From Meconema thalassinum (taxonomy: Eukaryota; Arthropoda; Insecta; Orthoptera; Tettigoniidae), in assembly GCA_946902985.2 (NCBI GenBank), contig OX336388.2, positions 1,507,490,545-1,507,554,544 of the forward strand: a stretch of 64,000 bases of DNA, given 5' to 3'. The translations under genes were made by a program, and so were the position numbers. Below, piece after piece: positions 46,437 to 58,023 of this stretch. Under the pieces are notes generated by a model. The model saw only the letters and a list, made by a program, of their open reading frames with translations. It made no database searches and was not told where the DNA came from. How positions within the stretch are numbered: position 1 is the first letter of the stretch; every line of letters begins with the position of its first letter.

Positions 46437-46500
46437 CTGTTCAGTGATGTTGCCCGCTATCACCTTCCCGACACCGAAATCGCACTACACTCCAGCCTGC

Positions 46501-47580
46501 CAACGGCCGATGACCGCCCGGTACTGCTGAATAGCGATTCCCATTCTTCCTTACACTTCACTGCACGTCTATTCACCTTGCTTGCTTGCTTGGTTGAAAC
46601 TGGATAACAAAGATATACTCAATCAAACTTACAGCTTAATAAATATTAATTCCTTCTGTGTGAGTTATCTTTTCATTTCTCATCAGTCTCCTTTACTTAC
46701 TATTCTATCTGTAGGGGTGAAGGCGATAGCTGTCTTTACAGAGATGTGCAAATTAATAGATTCGATGTCAGTTTTCCAAAATTGCATTTTTACTTTTCAC
46801 AGTTTAATGCACTAAGTATGTTTACAAGGCGATGAAATTACTTCTAATGTCTAACCAAGACTCCTATTTATATTTTCATTTAAGAAACTCAAATTAAAAT
46901 GATTTTTTAGAATTTCCACTAACAGAGGAGCCTTGCAAATGCAAAATGCCACACGTTTCGTTTTTATTACTTCACTCTACTTAACGTGTGAATTTAGAGC
47001 GGAGGTATTTGGGGTCTTTTAACTGATGAACGCTATTGAACTATTCAAAGATTCATGAACTAAGATTCTAAAGTCAATGAAAAAATGAAAATGGACCCAG
47101 CTCAGATATCCCTCGGAATCCAATAATCTGAAAGTTTCCAGACGCAATTCCTTATGGTAAAAGGTGTAATTCTACGGGAGAGGAAACACTACTAAGTAGG
47201 ACAACAAAAGAAGTTTAAAATTATTTATTTAATTCTATTAATTTGCACACCTCTACATGTTAACCAAGAGATACATCTCCAAACTCAAATATAAGAGACC
47301 CATCTTTTATTTTAAATTTATACCATTGTTCATAAGTAGACAAAACTCCAAATTGTACCGCTGTAGCCTTAAATTGTGTGAATATCTCTATCTACTTAGT
47401 ATAAAACAAAGTTCCCTATTCTTGGATGTAACGGGTAACCTCGAGAGCAACTTGATGGATATTGATGCGGTTTTCTCCATTCTGTAAAGGATTTCTCGAT
47501 GAAGGATTAGGTAGAAAAACATTTATTTATGACCAAAAGAAGCCGAGCATTTACGATTTCAGTGAATTGAGTTGAAGAAA
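46501..47580. other. No gene recognised
   Basis: AT-rich. A short CTTG repeat at about 46577-46594 flanks the LINE 5' side. Nothing coding supported. Confidence 0.45.
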
Positions 47581-48164
47581 AACCTAACGTCCATGTGTCT
47601 TTTAAGCTTACACTGGGTAAACCGTTTAAAATATCGACATTCTCTGAGAATTGTTCAGCATTAAAAGTTCTGCAAGAAAGTCCGCGACAGCTCCCACATC
47701 GACCACTGTAAGTGTTTTTACGTTTTCATATCTTCCAGCAATCTCCATTCAGTGGAAATTTAAATTACTAGCTTCAGGGTGAGTTTACGAGCTTGCGAGC
47801 GACCTATCACCCTAGCTTCAGCCAGCATCAAACTGCCGAGTCGTGTCGAGTTAATTCTTCAGAGAAGAGTATAGCGTATGTGTTTGGAGTTAGCTGGTCA
47901 CCTCGGCTTTTCAGAATTGCGTCTGGAACCTGACGTCCGTGGGCCTTTTAAGCTTACGCAGGGTAAATATTGGGACACACACACAGAGGACAGGCTGACA
48001 CACACACATTTTATCTCATAAGTCTACTTCATCATTTACCCAAAAGCGACGGTATCGGAAATGTCTGTTCAGGTCACTAGCATGAAGACATGCAAATGTC
48101 ATATGGACAGAAGTGCTGTAGGATTGTTGAAGTGAATGCTGCGGAGCAGCACGGGTCTTCTAGT
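47580..48164 (+). mobile_element. Helitron-type 3' end fragment
   Basis: The terminus is clear: a perfect 5-base hairpin GCTGC-GGA-GCAGC (48139-48151), then ACGGGTCTT and CTAG at 48161-48164 followed by host T. The 5' limit is not found; 47580 is where a diverged direct repeat begins (ACGTCCATGTGTCTTTTAAGC at about 47588, ACGTCCGTGGGCCTTTTAAGC at about 47935). A CA-rich tract at 47975-48008 precedes TCTCATAAGTCTACTT, which is also seen in family H. No coding capacity. Confidence 0.65.
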
Positions 48165-48474
48165 AATTATTAAATAATGAGAGCTTTTTGTGATAGATTA
48201 TTATTAATATTCGTCAACTGTCGTTAGAAATCCCTCACCATGTTTGAATGGGGGCTAAAGAACTAGCAACCAGAAACTTCTTGAATAAGTTCCGACTATC
48301 TGATATATTTAGAACATCCAAGTGTCCATTTAACCCTGAGACAAGCGCATTTCAAACCATTCAGATAGATCTTTGAACGTGCTAGCGGTAGGCCTACTTG
48401 CTGGAGAAGCGTCAGATATCATTAAGCGTTTAACCTGACTTAACAACCCGAAAAGCCGTTACGAAGATTATGTT
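48165..48474. other. No gene recognised
   Basis: Short anonymous spacer between the Helitron end and the SINE cluster; ends at a (GTT)n run about 48472-48486. Confidence 0.4.
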
Positions 48475-49190
48475 GTTGTTGTTGTTTGATTGGAGGGGCA
48501 TCCTTATCGTTTATCCCCGTTTACTTGGGTATGTGTGGAAGTATTTATGTGTGTTATTGTGATGGCTGTATTAGTGTGTGTATTTGTAATTTAGGTGAGG
48601 ATTGGGAAGGAGGGGCTGGCCCCGTGGTGTTGGGGTAGCGCCCCTGCCTCTCACCTGGAGGCCCCGAGTTCGATTCTCCGCTCCGTCAAGAATGTTAGAA
48701 ATTGACGTGAGGGTTGGAACGGGATGCACTCAGCCTCGTGAAGACAATTGAGTAGCTGTCTGACGGTGAGGCAGCGCCTCGATCACGAAAACCTAGATCA
48801 ACGGTCGAGGGGACCCGATGCGCTGATCGCGCGTCACCCCAATATCTGCAGGCAAAATGGCTGGGCAGCGGTCGCTTGGTAGACCTAGGCCCTTCACGGG
48901 CTGTAGTGCCAGGGGTTATTATTTATTATTACTATTGGGAAGGAGGCGTCCGTTACCTTAAGTTAAGAACCTTCCCGGCATTCGTAAAGAGTAGAAGTGG
49001 AATACAACTTCAAGGATGACTGAGATAGGAATGAACCCACCTCTTTCCAATTTTGCCTCAAGAGAATGCGTGTACCATATTTCAGTCTCATCAAGAATGA
49101 ATTTTTCCCTGCGTCGGGAATTGAACCTGGACCTCCAGGGTCTGAAAATTCTGTTGTGACTGTAACTGTTACAAGGGTATGTTGTTGGAC
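48475..49190 (-). mobile_element. SINE family C, split by a younger SINE
   Basis: Minus-strand SINE: B box GGTTCAATTCCCGACG (complement of about 49113-49128) and a body shared with 58373-58750 and 61290-61690 (AATGGGAAACC..., ATTTGTAATCCAAGTGAGG). It is interrupted at 48614-48933 by a family A SINE; joining the sides restores ATTGGGAAGGAGG, present in the uninterrupted relatives as ATTGGGAAGGATG. Confidence 0.75.
48614..48933 (+). mobile_element. tRNA-derived SINE, family A, with 13-bp duplication
   Basis: Complete copy: tRNA-like head (GTGTTGGGGTAGCGCC; GAGTTCGATTCTCCG), conserved body (CAGCCTCGTGAAGACAATTG, GGGCAGCGGTCGCTTGG), and an ATTATTTATTATT tail. The flanks are an identical ATTGGGAAGGAGG at 48601-48613 and 48934-48946, a perfect target-site duplication showing LINE-driven insertion. 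Confidence 0.95.
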
Positions 49191-49539
49191 GTTGATTGGG
49201 TGCAAATTCTGGATGTTTATACCCGTAATTTTCATAAGTAGAGTAGGTGGTAGTTGTGGTATTTAAGTCTACGTATCATCTAGAAAGTAATACGTAATAT
49301 AGCCTATAACTTTAACCTGGAATTAGACAATAATATCAACCTAAAAGAAATTGGCGCTTGTTTTCAACCTTTTGACACAGTCTGTGTTTAGGTTTGAGTC
49401 CAAAGAATACAAATATGGATAATAAATATATTTAAAGATTTGCAGTTCACATTTTAAACTAGAGTGTCCCATACACTAGGAGCTTAGAAGTAGAGCCGTT
49501 ACACATTTCTGCACACATAGTATGTATGAGGGAAGTGAT
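49191..49539. other. No gene recognised
   Basis: AT-rich spacer between SINEs; no structure I can support. Confidence 0.4.
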
Positions 49540-49690
49540 GTCACTGCGGTCGAGGCGGCTGTGTCCCGCCAAGACGGACAGGGTTCAAGTCTTGATTAAT
49601 GTCTGTGGGATATTCCAGGTGAATTGTCACGTCCAATGGTTGGAATTCCCCGTAGAAGAGAGGTCCACAGGCTCATGATGACAACATTAA
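49540..49690 (+). mobile_element. tRNA-like SINE fragment
   Basis: GTCACTGCGGTCGAGGCGGC (A-box region) and CAGGGTTCAAGTCTTG (B box) about 45 bases apart, followed by GTGGGATATTCCAGG. Not a clean cloverleaf; probably an old SINE. Confidence 0.5.
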
Positions 49691-50139
49691 TGTTTACGTT
49701 TAAACTATAACCTTCGTATTATATGTAGGCCTGCACTAAAATATTAAGCATTTGGTAAATATTCTTCTGAGTTAGAAAAAATCCAGTTATATACTTTTAG
49801 TCTATCGTAGGAGTATTGAAGATCCACAAGCTATTTTAGTGTTGCCTAAGTGATATATTAACGGAAATGCCTTTTTTTTTGGCCAACACGAAATATGCCC
49901 AGTTATTTTTTGGCGAAGAATAACAATTGTATCAAATCCCGATTACGTGAAATAAAACACATGAACTATTGACACTCTTATTGAACAAATCGAGAGGGGG
50001 GGAATTAAATTGGATGACATGCTTCATTCGTCAGGCGAACATTATCAGATCATGTTCAGTTAGGCGCAAATTAAGTTCTTCTGTTTACCATCTCTTGATG
50101 AATGCAGTATTTTCTGCATTCGTCTGTTGGCAAAGGCTA

Positions 50140-50445
50140 GAGTAAAATTTCACTGATGTCTGTCTCATTAATGCCTGTGATTACACTGAGGTATGAATGG
50201 TGCTGAAGAATGGTATTGATATCACGGCCAATGGCTGTGAATACTGTGAATCGTTCATTGATATTGTACTGGCTCAGTGAGGAAAGCAATATCACCTACT
50301 TCACTCCTCACCTTGCCTAGTAGGTCTCATTATAGAGCTGACTTGCATTTTTGTAGGTTTAGAATCCACTTAGCGTACGGTTGTGCTATTTGAGGATCCA
50401 ACCAGCCTGCGAGCTGACCACCTAACCTATAGGCAGACAGGACAT
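50140..50445 (-). mobile_element. SINE-like repeat, second copy
   Basis: Inverted, diverged copy of the repeat at 36313-36684 (CTCAGTGAGGAAAGCAAT, CTTCACTCCTCACCTTGCC, GAGGATCCAACCAGCCTG). Non-coding. Confidence 0.65.
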
Positions 50446-50999
50446 GTATATAACACATATGTACAATGATATTTATTATTATAAGTTACTTAAGTTCTTG
50501 CTGGAACTAGTAACTCGTGAATTGTTCTATAAGGACTTATTTTTGTTCTATAAGTCTACAGGAGGCATTCTCAACCTGGTGCTCGTGAGCACAACGCTGC
50601 TCTTTATAAATGAAATTGGGTGCTCTCGTCACACGCGTAAAAGAAAGCTCCCGAGCACAAGCTCCCCTGTGATCCATTCTTCATTTCAAATTATGTTGCA
50701 CGATACAGAATAATAGTGTTTTCATTACTAGTTTTAACGTCAGAAAGTTTATCATTTTGTTAAATATAAATAATTGCAGATTCTTATTTTATGAGTGTCA
50801 CAAAAGATGCCGATTCCACCTGACTGTCCACACGTAAATGTATCTTACCTTCATGAGTCTTGCAACCAGTAGCGCCACATCTGGTTAACGGTGATTCCGT
50901 AGCTATTTCAGCATTTCTGAGGCTGTAAGAGATAGGAAGAAGAGGCACATAATTGATTCATTATTATTATTATTATTATTTTTTTTTTATTTTTTTTTT
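50446..50999. other. No gene recognised
   Basis: AT-rich; an ATT/T-rich microsatellite tract at 50961-50999 leads into the next SINE. No gene seen. Confidence 0.45.
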
Positions 51000-51359
51000 G
51001 CTTATGCCTTTTATTGCCGGAAGTGTCCGAGGACATGTTCGGCTCGCCAGAGTTTGTAGCTGCTTCTATGTGGACACCTATGGGTTGAGCTACAAGTACC
51101 GTCGTGTGTGGAGTGTTGTTGTCTGGGGAGGAAAGTGTGATTCTAAGGACGAGGAACTGGAAGGTAGCGGCTGTGGCCTAAAGTTAGGGACCTACCCTGG
51201 CATTTGCCTGTAAGGAAGATGGGAAACAAGAAGGTTGCCGGCGGGGGGATTAGAACCTCCTCGCCTCCCGGATGTGAGCGACTGCCTACAGCACGCCGTA
51301 ACGACCATGGCTAACTCACCCAATATTATTAATATTATTATTATTATTATATTCGATTT
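51000..51359 (-). mobile_element. SINE with minus-strand tRNA-like head
   Basis: The complement of about 51238-51255 gives GGAGGTTCTAATCCCCCCGC, a B-box region. The body (GGAAGGTAGCGGCTGTGGCC, CCTGGCATTTGCCTG, GATGGGAAAC) is related to families B and C. TTA microsatellite at 51325-51350. Confidence 0.6.
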
Positions 51360-51459
51360 AATGGCGCTCGAGTATTTGTTATGGCGTGCGGGTGGCGCTC
51401 ACAGTCTCAAAATGGTTGAAAACGTTTGGTCTGCAGTACAGCCCTTCTGTAAATGCTGT

Positions 51460-51780
51460 TTTTTTTTTTTGTCGTGTAGCCTCCTGAGAGGCCGAGTGCA
51501 GGTCTTTCTAGTCGACGCCCGTGGGCGACCTGCGCGTCGGGATGAGAGATGGAATGGATGAAGATGAATGAAACTGGGCAAGGATGTGGAAGGAAGCGGC
51601 CGTGGCCTGTCAGAAGGTACTGTCCCAGCATTTGCCTGGTGTTGAAAATGGGAAACCACGGAAAACCATTTCAAGGACAGCCGACGGTGGGGCTCGAACC
51701 CACGCGTCTACCGAGTCAGCAGAGAGCTTGGCCCCTTGACCTAACGCAGCGCTTTAGCCCGCATAGCCACTACTGTCGGT
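51460..51780 (-). mobile_element. Full-length SINE family B with poly(A) and 12-bp duplication
   Basis: On the minus strand the head at 51780 has GGCTATGCGGGCTAAAGCG (A-box region) and GGGTTCGAGCCCCAC (B box, complement of about 51690-51704). The body has CTGTCCTTGAAATGGTTTTC, and an A11 tail is seen as T11 at 51460-51470. Identical TGTAAATGCTGT at 51448-51459 and 51781-51792 is the target duplication. Complete and probably young. Confidence 0.95.
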
Positions 51781-51792
51781 TGTAAATGCTGT

Positions 51793-53525
51793 GATAACCA
51801 CATATACTTCAATCACCACAAAATAACGCAGCATTTTACAGACGGGCTCTAGACTAACGTAGCAAAAATAAGTTCTTATTAAACATTTGACGAGTTACAA
51901 GTAGGCATTCCTGCCAGAATTACCTAACTTATAACAATAAATATCATTGTACATAAGTGTTATATCAGTATCTACTGAACTTGATTTTAGCCTAAGGGAG
52001 CATATCTGATGATGTCCGTCTTAGGGACGAAACATGTATATGAATGATAAATTGAAAATCCACCTGATCAATACTAGGAGAAGTTGTTTAATGAAATATT
52101 AAACGACGTACATGTTTCGGAATATCAATGATTCCATCCACAGCGTGAAAAATATTATACCTGCAAATCTAGTTAAGCATTGTCAAAAAAAAAAAAAGAA
52201 TGGATATACTTACAAACTAGAGTTAATTTGAAATAATGAATAACTTGTAAACACATGAATTGATATCCTATTAGAAAAGCGACTTTAAAATACTAGGTTG
52301 ATATTCTATTACTATTTCGAAATATATATTAATAGGAGATTTCTTTTTTTCTTAGAATTTAGATATGTAAAACTTAGTTACAATTGGAAGATTTTTCGAT
52401 AATAATTATCAATTCTATCAATCAATTCGGATATATCTATTTACCATTTTTTTAATATGGTTAATGTATACGCATTCTACGAAACATATATTCCAAATAA
52501 TGCCCCATTCCTTATTTTTACGATAATATGTTAATAAGTGTAAACATTTGTCATGTATATTCTCATGCAATAGGTTGTTAAATATCTGAAACCTTGCAAA
52601 TTGTAAATCATGAATTCTTACCACTGTCATCCTACGTAGTCAATATTGTATTACATTTGTATTACTTGTACTATACTGTTTTAATTTCACACCTAGTTAT
52701 TTTAATAAGTTTTATTGAGTTACTGTTTAGTTTCAGTTAGTATAAGTAACAAGATAACATACTGTGTAGTCTATATGCCACTGTATTTGGGATGAAAATC
52801 CTATTGTGTGCAAATAAATAAATAAAATAAAATAATTGTTATTCACCACCTAATCTAATTGGACACAATTCGTGTTGATAGCCTGAAAGGTATTTATGTT
52901 AATAGATTTTATAGGAGTTCTGGCACAAAATTCAAAGGAGTACCTTCAGAATTATGCATTTGCAGCGTTGAGCTTTTGCATGTGGCAAGCATCCATGAGA
53001 GTAAAATATTCGTCGGCTGCTTAGTGATTAACGGAAACTTTTTAATGTACAGCTGGCAATAAATATTACCTGTAATAAAACTGACTGGTGCATTTTATAT
53101 GGAAATGAAACGCGTTTATTATGTGAAAAGCTTCTATAATTTCAGTCCATGCAACCCAAATGCTTTTGACATAAATATAACAGGATATTGCACAATAAAT
53201 ATGGTCTATTTCTGCTAACATGTTCAGCTAAAATAAGATAGAATAGGATGTCTGACTATGTACGGTTCTGTGAAATGATAGGCTACTAGTCCCTTACTAT
53301 CGACAGATTATGAGTGGCATAATTCCTACCAATTATACACAAAAACAAAATGTTTGATTATTTCATAATGTTTTACATGTGCTAAGTTAAGCAAAGCTAC
53401 ATAAATGTCTGATGAATTTCGAAATACAGTAACTTGAACAATGTAGTAAGAGGTGTCGTGAAACAGATTACAAATCATGACATGTCTGTACGGTATATAC
53501 CCGTTCTATTTTTCTCTGACTAAAC
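51793..53525. other. No gene recognised
   Basis: AT-rich, about 1.7 kb. Short AATA/AAATA run at 52813-52835. No coding or RNA gene signals seen. Confidence 0.5.
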
Positions 53526-53529
53526 CATC

Positions 53530-53710
53530 TCCATGTAAAAAGGTGTTGGTTTGTTGATTCCTCAGTTTAGGGGCTGCGACAACGCGGTCATGTAGCCCCG
53601 TGTACTTTGGGTGTGTGTAGAATCTGTCAGATAACCGGTGTTAATTGTGTTGGCTGTATTAGTATGTGCTATTTGTTTTTAATTCAAGTAAGGACTGCAG
53701 ACACTGAATT
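53530..53710 (-). mobile_element. SINE family C fragment
   Basis: GTGTACTTTGGGTGTGTGTA ... GTGTTGGCTGTATTAGTATGTG matches the outer part of family C at 48490-48600 and 61320-61400. The tRNA-like part is missing. Confidence 0.55.
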
Positions 53711-53859
53711 TTCAAGTAATTCCTACTTTTGCCAACAAGCGCCACCGTCAACGACTACTAGTTCAGAACTTGGTTACTAGATGCCACCACAGTCGGCTCC
53801 TGGTGACGAATATTGGAACCTAACAGCGTTACTCAAATTTAACCTATAATTTAGCTTCA

Positions 53860-54045
53860 CACACGTGTAATTAGTGGAAGGTTCTTTAACATGCCATAAA
53901 TCTATGACATGGGGCCGCCGGCTTTACTTCCCCTCCGAAGGAGGGCATACTGAGGGAATTTTAACGCTCCTAAAATATCCGACGACTTCGGCCAGGTTTG
54001 AACCCGCGATCCTGAGCATAGAAGCTCAGCCATCGTAACATTTGA
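53860..54045 (-). mobile_element. tRNA-headed SINE
   Basis: On the minus strand GCTGAGCTTCTATGCTCAGG and CGGGTTCAAACCTGGCC (complement of about 53994-54010) form the tRNA-like head. The body GGCATGTTAAAGAACCTTCC matches the SINE at 31500-31945. Confidence 0.7.
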
Positions 54046-54667
54046 AATAGTTCAGAGTTTTAATTAGGTTTCTTGTATCTCATTTGATGATTAGAATGAA
54101 ACAGGGAGCTAACCGAAACGTGTTTCAGAAATGAGGAGTTCCTAGACACATTTATTCATGAGGCTGTAGGTGCCAATGATATTTACTGGGATGTTGTCTG
54201 CCTCATTAGTAAACGTGATTTTGGGATGTTCCATACCCGGGAGTGGTGCCGCGGGGTCTTTTGTGACCTGGCGGAAATTTATTTTGTTAGAGTGTGCTTA
54301 TTTCAAAACTTGGCTGCCAAATACCTGTCCTCACATTCCTTGCCATTAGTCTGAGGCCAATAACATATTAGTGAAAAGTGTTCATTCTTAGAAAGAGGGA
54401 TTATTGTCAAGAGGTGCGTTTGAGAGAACTCCATAGTTGATTTATTGAAAGCCTGTTTTTTCGAAAGTTTTGTAAATATTGGTTGGATGGTTCCTTGGTG
54501 TTTCATTTGGGTACTGGGAACATCGTAATAATTAGCTCCGTGAACTCATTGGGTGTATACAGCTTGTTTCATTACCTGTGCTAGTGTGGTATATAAGGAC
54601 TCATGTATATTGTTTGGTAACCAATGCTGTAATGCTAATATGCATTTATTTTCATAGGAATACCAAT
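54046..54667. other. No gene recognised
   Basis: Non-coding; only short frames. Its last part (about 54614-54650) is a diverged match to sequence just beyond the LINE relic (about 55248-55280). Confidence 0.5.
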
Positions 54668-55243
54668 GTCTTCTTCTTCTTCTTCTGCGTTGTCCGATAC
54701 GGACGTTGGCTACCACCATGTCTTACACCTTCTTATCCTGTGCAATCCTGAAGAGTTCCGTGGAAGACAGCCCAAACCACGTTCGTTAATTATCCATCCA
54801 AGTTATTCGTCTCCTTCCCAGTCCACGCTGACCTTCAATTTTACCCTGAAGTATAACTTGGAACAGACGGTATTTTGGATTCCTCACCATGTGTCCCAAG
54901 TATTCCAATTTCCTCTTCTTAATTCTGTTTAACAGCTCAGGTTGACTGCTCACACGCTGAAGAACCTCGGCATTACTCACACATTCTGTCCACGAGATTT
55001 TAAGAATCCGCCTGTATATCCACATTTCAAAAGCTTGAATCTTATTTTCTGTAGCTACCGACAAGGTCCATGCTTCAACTCCAAAATAAGGGTGGAGACA
55101 ACATAACACTTCTCAATTCTTTTTTAAGCGTCATACTGAGATCTCGACAGCATAGTAGTTGTTTCATTGTCATAAAGATGGATCTAGCCTTCTCTATACG
55201 GCATCTTATTTCAACCTAAGGATCCCAATTCTCATTAACATTT
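54668..55243 (-). pseudogene. 3' relic of the 1.5-4.2 kb LINE family
   Basis: Minus-strand copy of the last ~580 bases of the element at 1488-4234. It begins at INENWDP-equivalent sequence (near 55243) and has FGVEAWTLSVATENK, ILKISWTECVSNAEVLQRV, KRKLEYLGHMVRNPK and GLGRRRITWMDN, ending in (AAG)n (as CTT at 54669-54686). A short insertion-type change breaks the frame near 55110. The catalytic region is missing. Flanks share a TAACC.ATGCTGT.ATGCTAATATGCAT block on both sides, a possible long target duplication. Confidence 0.85.
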
Positions 55244-55678
55244 TTTGATAACCTATGCTGTGATGCTAATATGCATATCAATGTATGATACATAAAACAT
55301 TGTAGTTTTGTTGTCAGAGCAAGTTCCGTCATAGGCGTCAGAAAGACCCCACACCACGTCACCACCTTTCACGTTGCATCAACGAGCGCCACCTTTCTAG
55401 GGTTAAAGCGTAATAATTAATTTTAAAGGGAACTGAGTCGAATTGGAATACAACAACAAATTGCGCAGATAATTGGCCACCTGCATCTGGTCATGTAATT
55501 CTGTGGATGGTGCCTATGCCGAGCGGTCAAGAAAGTTGAAAAAAAAAAACCATTCAATTAATTAAGAACACTTTTATTTAACAACAATAGGACTTCATAC
55601 TGGTGTCCTCATTTTTCACATATTAACCGCATTCTGGTCAATTTAGCATACATACCTGCCGTATAAACTTGACAGTCA
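55244..55678. other. No gene recognised
   Basis: Spacer between the LINE relic and the second Helitron; poly(A) run at about 55539-55548. Nothing supported. Confidence 0.45.
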
Positions 55679-55709
55679 TCTTATATATTAATAATATTGA
55701 TGAAATCTT

Positions 55710-57420
55710 AAGCCAGTCCGTCCGGCCATTCTATCCGGTCGATTTCCTTCATTCTTTTTTTAAATGAAAGGTATTCATGCACAGATGTGTTATCAAGTAT
55801 TACAAATCACTTACGTTCCGCCTTTCTCAAATTATTTGATTTTCTCAACTTTTTCCAACTTTTTATCTCTTTGAAGCTATCCTATCTTTGGTTCTAATTG
55901 AGGCACGTAGGTCACTTTGGTCCAAGAACACTCAGTGAATCAAGCGCCTTCTTTTGAGCTGTTAACTATTCAAATCGGATGATTCTGAGGAATGTTATGA
56001 GTGAACATTCGATATTACATCGCACTTTTTCATTTTTTTCTCATTATAGCAATGATATCTTTGGTTCATTTTAAGTTACACAGTCCGTTTTGGTCTAAGA
56101 GCACTCAGTGGATCATTTTCTATCTTTTGAGTTACTAAATATTTAAATTGGTTCATTCTGAGGAATGTTATGAGTGCCGAAGCGAATTTTAGAAATAATT
56201 ATGAAAACCTTACCGACTCCGTCCGACCATTCTATCCGGTCGATTTCCTTCATTCCTTTTTTAATTGAAAGGTATTCTTGCACGGATTTGTCATCAAGTA
56301 TTACAAATCACTTAACTTCCGCCTTCCTCAAATTATTTGATTTCTTGAACTTTTTCCAACTTTTTTTTCTCACTGAACCAATCATCCTATTTTATATATT
56401 AAAAATATTTATGAAATCTTAAGCCAGTACGTCCGGCCCTTCTATCAAGTCGATTTCCTTCATTCTTATTTAAATGAAAGGTATTCATGCACAGATTTGT
56501 TATCAAGTATTACAAATCACTTACGTTCCGCCTTTCTCGAATTATTTGATTTTTTGACTTTTTCCAACTTTTTATCTCTTTGAAGCAATCATATCTTTGG
56601 TTCTAATTGAGGCACGTAGATCACTTTAGTCCAAGAACACTCAGTGAATCAAGCGCTTTCTTTTGAGCTGTTAACTATTCAAATCGTATGATTAAGCCAG
56701 TCCGTCCGGCCATTCTAACCGGTCGATTTCCTTCATTCTTTTTTTAAATGAAAGGTATTCATGCATTTTCCAACTTTTTTTCTCACTGAAGCAATCATCC
56801 TATCTTATATATTAAAAATATTTATGAAATCTTAAGCCAGTCCGTCCGGCCATTCTATCAAGTCGATTTCCTTCATTCTTATTTAAATGAAAGGTATTCA
56901 TGCACAGATTTGTTATCAAGTATTACAAATCACTTAAGTTCCGCCTTTCTCAAATTATTTGATTTTTTCACTTTTTCCAACTTTTTATCTCTTTGAAGCA
57001 ATCATATCTTTGGTTCTAATTGAGGCACGTAGGTCACTTTAGTCCAAGAACACTCAGTGAATCAAGCGCTTTCTTTTGAGATGTTAACTATTCAAATCGG
57101 ATGATTAAGCCAGTCCGTCCGGCCATTCTAACCGGTCGATTTCCTTCATTCTTTTTAAATGAAAGGTATTCATGCACAGATTTGTTATCAAGTATTACAA
57201 ATCACTTACGTTCCGCCTTTCTCAAATTATTTGATTTTTTCAACTTTTTCCAACTTTTTATCTCTTTGAAGCAATCATGTCTTTGGTTCTAATTGAGGCA
57301 CGTAGGTAGCTTTGATCTACGAACACTCAGTGACTCAGGCGCTTTCTTTTGAGCTGTTAACTATTCAAATCGGATGATTCTGAGGAAAGTTATGAGTGAA
57401 CATTCGATATTACATCTAAT
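55710..57420 (+). repeat. Repeated Helitron 5' segment
   Basis: AAGCCAGTCCGTCCGGCCATT (or a near form) begins at 55710, about 56210, 56421, 56694, 56834 and 57107. Each is followed by TCGATTTCCTTCATTC, AAATGAAAGGTATTCATGCA, TTCCGCCTTTCTCAAATTA and, in the longer units, AGAACACTCAGTGAATCAAG. Unit length varies from 140 to 500 bases. Two inner units are preceded by a TATATATTAAAAAT segment like the Helitron start (about 56392 and 56803). Confidence 0.85.
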
Positions 57421-57424
57421 ATTT

Positions 57425-58023
57425 CATTTTCTTGCACCGATAAATGAACATTGCCATGAAAATAATACGGTTGTTTCAGATCTACTTCCAGGAACTTCTA
57501 GATTTTACACGAGTGTGAGTACATTAGTAACTGAAGAAGAAAATTGAAGTTTTGCATTTTCCCACTGAATTTTTGAACAGGCTTGAGATGAGTGGTCTAC
57601 CTCCCCATGTGCTGACTATGAAAGAAGGTGCTATTGCAATGTTCCTTAGGAGTTTCAATGCAACTAAGATATAACTGAACGGGATGAGGCCAATAATTCG
57701 AAAAATATACGACAATATCATAGATTTCTAAGTTCTAACTGGTGTGAATAGTGGGGAGCGAATGCTGCTACCTCGCGTAGATTGTCACCATCTGACACTA
57801 GAATGACGGCAATTTCCTATCACACTAGCGTTTTGTATTACAATCAACAAAGCGCAGGGTCAAACGCTTAATCGAGTTGGAATCTACTTGCCTGATCCAG
57901 TTTTAGGCCATGGAATGTTGTATGTTGCCTATCCGGAGGAAAATCATTTGAAGATGTAAAAGTAGAAATTAAACATAAGGGTTGACGCACAGCGAACATT
58001 GTCTGGAAGGAAGTATTGTGAAA
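57425..58023 (+). pseudogene. Helitron helicase C-terminal remnant
   Basis: Across several frames: [88 protein letters not shown]. These match, block for block, the last part of the helicase at 40590-41150, including motif VI and the LPxPVFxHGQLY end that is broken in that copy. Multiple stops and frameshifts. The Walker A/B half is absent, so this copy was internally deleted or 5'-replaced by the repeat array. Confidence 0.8.

Larger units (their letters stand above)
41881..46500 (-). mobile_element. Near-complete two-ORF non-LTR retrotransposon with 2A-like leader
   Basis: Minus-strand LINE of about 4.6 kb with ORF1 (46436 down to 45312) and ORF2 (endonuclease, RT, zinc knuckle; 45311 down to 41890). 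The ORF1 and the first part of ORF2 share one reading frame, broken only by stop codons at 46265-46263, 45587-45585 and 45314-45312. ORF2 has two frameshifts further on. The exact ends are not fixed; no A-rich or microsatellite tail is evident on the 3' side. Clade uncertain; 2A leaders are known in the CR1/L2/Crack group and in Ingi-like elements. Confidence 0.85.
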
